A stretch of 64,000 bases of DNA from contig JADJPY010000012.1 of assembly GCA_016713005.1 (NCBI GenBank), positions 620,001 to 684,000 of the forward strand. Direction: 5' to 3'. The translations under genes and the position numbers were made by a program. The notes beneath the pieces are model-generated. The model did no database searches. It was not told where the DNA came from and was given only the letters and a program-made list of their open reading frames with translations. The stretch is from Ramlibacter sp. Lineage in GTDB: Bacteria > Pseudomonadota > Gammaproteobacteria > Burkholderiales > Burkholderiaceae_C. Positions 60,480-64,000 of the stretch are shown here, one piece after another; the first letter of the stretch is position 1, and each line of letters begins with the position of its first letter.

Positions 60480-61931
60480 ATGACTGAAGAGACCGTGAAG
60501 CCGCCCCTGCCCGAGGGCTGGCTGGAAGTGGACGCGCTGGACATCGAGGCGCAGGGCGTGGCCCGGCGCCCCGACGGCAAGGTGGTGTTCATCGAAGGCG
60601 CCCTGCCGTTCGAGGTGGTCAGCGCCAACGTCCACCGCAAGAAGAACAACTGGGAGGCAGCGACGCTCACGGACATCCACCGGGAGTCGTCGCAGCGGGT
60701 CACGCCTGGCTGTCCGCACTTTGGCCTGCACGCGGGCGCGTGCGGCGGCTGCAAGATGCAGCACCTGCACCCGGTGGCACAGGTGGCCATCAAGCAGCGC
60801 GTGCTGGAGGACAACCTGTGGCACCTGGGCAAGGTCAGGCCCGAGAACATCCTGCGGCCCATCGAGGGGCCCACCTGGGGCTACCGCTATCGGGCGCGCC
60901 TGTCGGTGCGCCACGTGCGCAAGAAGGGCGAGGTGCTGGTGGGTTTCCACGAGCGCAAGAGCCGCTATGTGGCCGACATGGGCGTGTGTCCCGTGCTGCC
61001 GCCCCATGTAAGCGCGATGCTGGTCCCGTTGCGCCGGCTCATTGGCTCCATGGACGCGATCGAGACCTGCCCCCAGATCGAGCTGGCCTGTGGCGACGAG
61101 GTCACCGCACTGGTGCTGCGCCATCTGGAGCCCCTGAGCGCGGGCGACCTGGACAAGCTGCGCGGGTTTGCCAGGGAACATGCGGGCGTGCAATGGTGGC
61201 TGCAGCCCAAAGGGCCGGACACGGTGAAGCTGCTGGACGACGGCGGCCCTGTGCTTTCGTACGCGCTGCCCGAGTTCGGCATCACCATGCCCTTCAGGCC
61301 CACCGACTTCACCCAGGTCAATCCGCAGATCAACCGCGTGCTGGTGGCGCGCGCGCTGGGCCTGCTGGATGTGCGCAAGACAGAGCGCGTGATCGACTGG
61401 TTTTGCGGGCTGGGCAACTTCACGCTGCCGCTGGCGACCCGCGCGCGCGAGGTGCTGGGCATCGAGGGCAGCGAGGTGCTGGTCGCCCGCGCCGGCGAGA
61501 ATTTCAAGCTGAATCAGGCTGCAGCCCCCGCAGATGCTGGACTGGCCGCTACAAAATTTGTAGCTAGAAACCTCTTTGAGATGACCCCGGCGATGCTGGT
61601 GCAGGACGGAGTGGCCGACAAGTGGCTGGTCGATCCGCCGCGCGAAGGCGCCTTTGCACTGGCCAAGGCACTCGCCGACATCCACCAGGCGCGCATCGGC
61701 GCAGCGCAGGAGCCAACGGAAGGCGAGACCGCCTCCGCACCTCTGCCTGATGGTGCCGACGGCTGGACGCCGCCGCGGCGCATCGTCTACGTGAGCTGCA
61801 ACCCCGCGACGCTGGCGCGCGACGCCGGGCTGCTGGTGCACCAGGCGGGCTACCGCTGCACCGCCGCGGGCGTGGTCAACATGTTCCCGCACACGGCCCA
61901 CGTGGAGAGCATCGCGGTGTTCGAGCGCTGA
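60480..61931 (+). CDS. rlmD: 23S rRNA (uracil-1939-C5)-methyltransferase
   Basis: 483-aa enzyme methylating U1939. The 4Fe-4S cysteines lie in HAGACGGCKMQHL and upstream CPHFG; the SAM site is VIDWFCGLGNFTLPLATRAR; the catalytic Cys is in VSCNPATLARD. Repeat copy 10 lies in frame at about residues 344-363 (NQAAAPADAGLAATKFVA), between the SAM domain motif and RNLFEMTP. GACAAT with TGA before it ends 6 nt upstream of ATG 60480. Confidence 0.95.
   Translation: MTEETVKPPLPEGWLEVDALDIEAQGVARRPDGKVVFIEGALPFEVVSANVHRKKNNWEAATLTDIHRESSQRVTPGCPHFGLHAGACGGCKMQHLHPVAQVAIKQRVLEDNLWHLGKVRPENILRPIEGPTWGYRYRARLSVRHVRKKGEVLVGFHERKSRYVADMGVCPVLPPHVSAMLVPLRRLIGSMDAIETCPQIELACGDEVTALVLRHLEPLSAGDLDKLRGFAREHAGVQWWLQPKGPDTVKLLDDGGPVLSYALPEFGITMPFRPTDFTQVNPQINRVLVARALGLLDVRKTERVIDWFCGLGNFTLPLATRAREVLGIEGSEVLVARAGENFKLNQAAAPADAGLAATKFVARNLFEMTPAMLVQDGVADKWLVDPPREGAFALAKALADIHQARIGAAQEPTEGETASAPLPDGADGWTPPRRIVYVSCNPATLARDAGLLVHQAGYRCTAAGVVNMFPHTAHVESIAVFER
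61511..61568 (+). repeat. 58-bp dispersed repeat, copy 10 (inside rlmD)
   Basis: Forward copy, same strand as rlmD. GAATCAGGCTGCAGCCCCCG is at positions 1-20 and GCTACAAAATTTGTAGC at 38-54. It reads in the same forward frame as copy 1 (AAT CAG GCT ...), giving NQAAAPADAGLAATKFVA. Confidence 0.92.
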
Positions 61932-61960
61932 GTCCGGCGCGCCGGGCGCTGCCGCGAAGC

Positions 61961-61987
61961 AAAAAAGGCCCGCGGGTGCGGGCCTTT
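61961..61987 (-). terminator. Terminator of the BI-1-like gene
   Basis: AAAGGCCCGC, loop GGGT, GCGGGCCTTT, with T6 on the minus strand (A run 61961-61966). Confidence 0.85.
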
Positions 61988-62020
61988 CGGGGACACGGCG
62001 GTGAAGCCGCGGGCTGCGCG

Positions 62021-62707
62021 TCAGTCGCGCTCGCCGCCCATGATGCCCAGCAGGGCCAGCAGGCTCTGGAACACGTTGAAGATGTCCAGGTACAGCGCCA
62101 GCGTGGCACTGATGTAGTTGGTTTCGCCGCCGTCGATGATCTGCTTCAGGTCGTACAGCATGTACGCGCTGAAGATGCCGATCGCCATCATGCTGATGAC
62201 CATCATGCCCACCGTGGAGCCGACGAACACGTTGATGATGCCGCCGATCATGATGGCCAGGGCGCCGACAAACAGCCACTTGCCCATGCCCGACAGGTCG
62301 CGCTTGATCACGCTGGCCAGGCTGGCCATCACGAAGAACACGCCGGCGGTGCCACCAAAGGCCGTCATGATCAGGCTGGAGCCGTTCTTGAAGCCCAGCA
62401 CCATGGCGATCAGGCGGGCCAGCATCAGGCCCATGAAGAAGGTGAACGCCAGCAACACCGGCACGCCCGCGGCGGAATTCTTGGTCTTCTCGATCGCAAA
62501 CATGAAGCCGAATGCGCCGGCGAAGAACACGATCAGGCCGATGCCGCCCGTCAGGCCGCGCGTGATGCCGGTGGCCACACCGATCCAGGCGCCCAGCACG
62601 GTGGGGATCAGGCTCAGGGCCAGCAGCCAGTAGGTGTTGCGCAACACCCGGTTGCGCTCGGTGGCTACGGTCGTGCCGTAGTCCAGGGTCTGGACTTGGT
62701 CGTTCAT
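62021..62707 (-). CDS. Bax-inhibitor-1/YccA family membrane protein
   Basis: 228-aa protein with seven membrane helices. The C-terminal ALALYLDIFNVFQSLLALLG and internal FGGTAGVFFVMASLA and SAYMLYDLKQIIDGGET match the BI-1/YccA family, which in bacteria modulates FtsH proteolysis or acts as a Ca2+/H+ leak channel. The start is ATG 62707 after AAGGAGTCACCGACC; seven extra codons upstream are not used. Confidence 0.94.
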   Translation of the reverse strand: MNDQVQTLDYGTTVATERNRVLRNTYWLLALSLIPTVLGAWIGVATGITRGLTGGIGLIVFFAGAFGFMFAIEKTKNSAAGVPVLLAFTFFMGLMLARLIAMVLGFKNGSSLIMTAFGGTAGVFFVMASLASVIKRDLSGMGKWLFVGALAIMIGGIINVFVGSTVGMMVISMMAIGIFSAYMLYDLKQIIDGGETNYISATLALYLDIFNVFQSLLALLGIMGGERD

Positions 62708-62900
62708 GGTCGGTGACTCCTTCGTCAAAGTCTGCGGACAGCAGATGGGCGCATTCTAGGTTGATTCAAGTCCCCGGCAACATAGCCCGGCAAACCTTGT
62801 GCCTACTTTTTGTGGGTTCTCTTGTGACCGCAGCGTGTGGGACAGGCAGGGCCGGCGCGGCTATGCTGGCGGCACATTCCTCACTTCGAACTTGCTGACC

Positions 62901-63308
62901 ATGAAATCCAAACCTGTCCTGGAACTCGCCGACCTCAAGGCCATCGCCGCCGCCGCCGAAGCTGAAGCCCTGCGCAACAACTGGGCGGTGAGCATCGCCA
63001 TCGTCGACGATGGCGGCCACCTGCTGTGGCTGCAGCGCCTGGACGGCGCCGCCCCGATCTCTGCCCACATTGCGCCGGCCAAGGCGAACACGGCGGCCCT
63101 GGGCCGGCGCGAGAGCAAGGTGTACGAGGACATGATCAATGGCGGGCGCGTGTCCTTCCTCAGTGCCCCCGACCTGAAAGGCCTGCTGGAGGGTGGCGTG
63201 CCCATTGTCAAGGACGGTCAGGTGCTCGGCGCGGTTGGCGTCAGCGGCGTCAAGTCCACCGAGGACGCGCAGATCGCCAGGGCGGGCATTGCCGCCATCG
63301 GCCTCTAG
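62901..63308 (+). CDS. GlcG/HbpS-family haem- or cobalamin-binding protein
   Basis: 135-aa GlcG-family protein. AAEAEALRNNWAVSIAIVDD, AKANTAALGRRESKVYEDMI, and VPIVKDGQVLGAVGVSGVKS are typical. Related proteins bind haem and protect against it. No signal peptide is seen. The neighbouring hemP and di-haem gene make a link to haem plausible but not shown. I start at ATG 62901; the upstream frame is not conserved. Confidence 0.88.
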   Translation: MKSKPVLELADLKAIAAAAEAEALRNNWAVSIAIVDDGGHLLWLQRLDGAAPISAHIAPAKANTAALGRRESKVYEDMINGGRVSFLSAPDLKGLLEGGVPIVKDGQVLGAVGVSGVKSTEDAQIARAGIAAIGL

Positions 63309-63316
63309 GCCCGCGC

Positions 63317-63517
63317 CTATTTGGTCAGGATGAGCTTGCCCAGCCGGGTGGCCTGCAGCCGGTACACCGCGCCGTTGTGTTCGATATCCACCGCCTTGCC
63401 GCCCTGCAGCAACGCGCTGCTGGGCAGGATGCGCACCCCGGCCGGCGCTGACATGGGCGGCGGGGTGCGGGGTGGTGCAACCGCAGAACCAGTGTGTGCT
63501 GTGCGTGGGTCTTCCAT
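63317..63517 (-). CDS. hemP: Hemin uptake protein HemP
   Basis: 66-aa small protein with the HemP C-terminus SSALLQGGKAVDIEHNGAVY ending LQATRLGKLILTK. In Burkholderia HmuP/HemP is needed for expression of the haem receptor. The start at ATG 63517 leads with an acidic, Pro-rich stretch; an internal ATG (MSAPAGVRIL) is possible. The promoter region is the Fur box shared with the divergent di-haem gene. Confidence 0.92.
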   Translation of the reverse strand: MEDPRTAHTGSAVAPPRTPPPMSAPAGVRILPSSALLQGGKAVDIEHNGAVYRLQATRLGKLILTK

Positions 63518-63519
63518 GC

Positions 63520-63540
63520 GCAAATGATAATGATTCGCAA
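63520..63540. promoter_or_regulatory. Fur box between hemP and di-haem oxidoreductase genes
   Basis: CAAATGATAATGATTCGCAA contains GATAATGATT, a strong match to the Fur consensus. It lies 3-23 nt before the hemP ATG and overlaps both candidate ATG starts (63524, 63530) of the divergent gene, so Fur bound here would block both. Confidence 0.75.
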
Positions 63541-64000
63541 GTGCATTGGCAACCCTGGTTTCCGGGCAAGCCTGCTGGCGGGTGGATTCTGGTTCTGTGC
63601 CGCCACCGCGGCATGGGCGGGCGGTCCGGGTGGTGAAACCACCGCGCGCGCGCCGGCTGCGACATATGGCCGGCAGGCCTTTGCCCAGCCAGCGGCCAAC
63701 CTGGACCGCGCCAGCCACCGCGCCTTTGCCGAGGGCAGCCGCCTGTTCCACAACGATTGGGTCGAGGCGGACCCTACCGGACGTCAGCCAGCCGGGCTGG
63801 GGCCGCATTTCGCCGCCCGGGCCTGCGCGGGCTGCCATGTGCATGACGGGCGCGGTGCTCCGGGCGCGGCGGGGCTGGCGGTGCGCCTGGCGCTGCCGCC
63901 GGGGACCCCGCAAGACGTGGTGGCGGCGTACGGCGAGCAGTTGACGCCGCTTGCCCTCGCCGGCGTGGCGCCGCGCGGCCAGTTGCGCATCCGCTGGCAA
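63530..64000 (+). CDS. Di-haem cytochrome c oxidoreductase (DUF1111-like), C-terminus beyond window
   Basis: N-terminal 157 residues of a secreted c-type cytochrome. A signal peptide (MIRKCIGNPGFRASLLAGGF...) is followed by AFAEGSRLFHNDWVEADP and the haem-binding motif CAGCH in ARACAGCHVHDGRGAPG. The spacing and surroundings fit the di-haem DUF1111 thiol-oxidoreductase-like family, whose second CxxCH lies further on. ATG 63530 or 63524 (in frame, inside the Fur box) are both possible. The gene is open to base 64000. Confidence 0.8.
   Translation, partial: MIRKCIGNPGFRASLLAGGFWFCAATAAWAGGPGGETTARAPAATYGRQAFAQPAANLDRASHRAFAEGSRLFHNDWVEADPTGRQPAGLGPHFAARACAGCHVHDGRGAPGAAGLAVRLALPPGTPQDVVAAYGEQLTPLALAGVAPRGQLRIRWQ

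Noticed and set aside
58887..62279. Open frame of 1130 codons on the minus strand opposite rpoS, exonuclease and rlmD
   Set aside because: Composition is His/Gln/Arg-rich without motifs; it is the mirror of real genes in GC-rich DNA.

Overview
The window is GC-rich bacterial chromosome, densely packed with housekeeping genes. It most likely comes from the Betaproteobacteria, order Burkholderiales, family Comamonadaceae. Pointers are the EarP/EF-P Arg32 pair, a Bug-type receptor, a phasin with PhaR-like sites, a DUF47-Pit phosphate pair, an RpoD with a long Lys/Ala/Pro-rich N-terminus, and a 58-bp dispersed repeat whose ends resemble repeats I remember from comamonads. The genus is not resolved. 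I see no prophage, insertion sequence, CRISPR array or rRNA. No stretch over 300 bases lacks a gene; the largest gap (31648-31939) holds a Fur-like box and a terminator.

Layout. 1-2950: pdxH (cut by the window edge), a MobA-like nucleotidyltransferase, a lipoprotein and a ChaC-like cyclotransferase. 3031-5545: Entner-Doudoroff pair edd-eda behind a palindromic operator. 5597-10519: AI-2E-type permease, hda, HAD phosphatase, pcnB, folK, small DMT protein. 10602-13277: DUF47-pit, then TM2 and GNAT genes on the minus strand. 13388-17291: rpsP-rimM-trmD-rplS, NUDIX, CobD/CbiB-like. 17310-25081: rsgA, pterin dehydratase, M48 protease, orn, rpoD and dnaG. 25181-31647: an acyl-CoA synthetase with a frameshift, a Bug receptor, a gamma-glutamyltransferase lacking its catalytic segment, an SDR behind a 16-bp palindrome, and a ferric-iron binding protein. 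31940-42266: phasin, HDAC-like deacylase, thioesterase, nitroreductase, NhaD-like antiporter, 2-hydroxyacid dehydrogenase, rmuC, MFS, nhaA, LOG protein and an unknown. 42285-47807: DUF3445, efp, earP, uvrC and lipoprotein. 47883-52334: pgsA, EamA, LysR, fluoroacetate-dehalogenase-like hydrolase, tartrate/malate dehydrogenase. 52605-56133: HU, tRNA-Val, ppiD, tRNA-His, quinone oxidoreductase. 56242-61931: surE-pcm-nlpD-rpoS, exonuclease, rlmD. 62021-64000: BI-1 protein, GlcG-like protein, hemP and the start of a di-haem oxidoreductase sharing a Fur box.

The most notable non-gene signal is the 58-bp repeat. Ten copies align essentially end to end. Seven lie inside reading frames without breaking them (nucleotidyltransferase, dnaG, nhaD tail, DUF3445, earP, pcm, rlmD), mostly in one preferred frame per orientation. 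Three are between genes, one of them forming a bidirectional terminator. It behaves like a short palindromic element that can be absorbed into proteins.

Two regulatory patterns recur. At least eight genes carry a -10-like box ending 6-7 nt before the ATG, which predicts leaderless mRNAs. Three translation genes (rpsP, rplS, efp) share TAnAAT-N2-AAGGCTTT at their putative start sites, and rpoD has a close variant. Probable operators also precede edd, the SDR gene, the phasin gene, the iron-binding protein gene and hemP.
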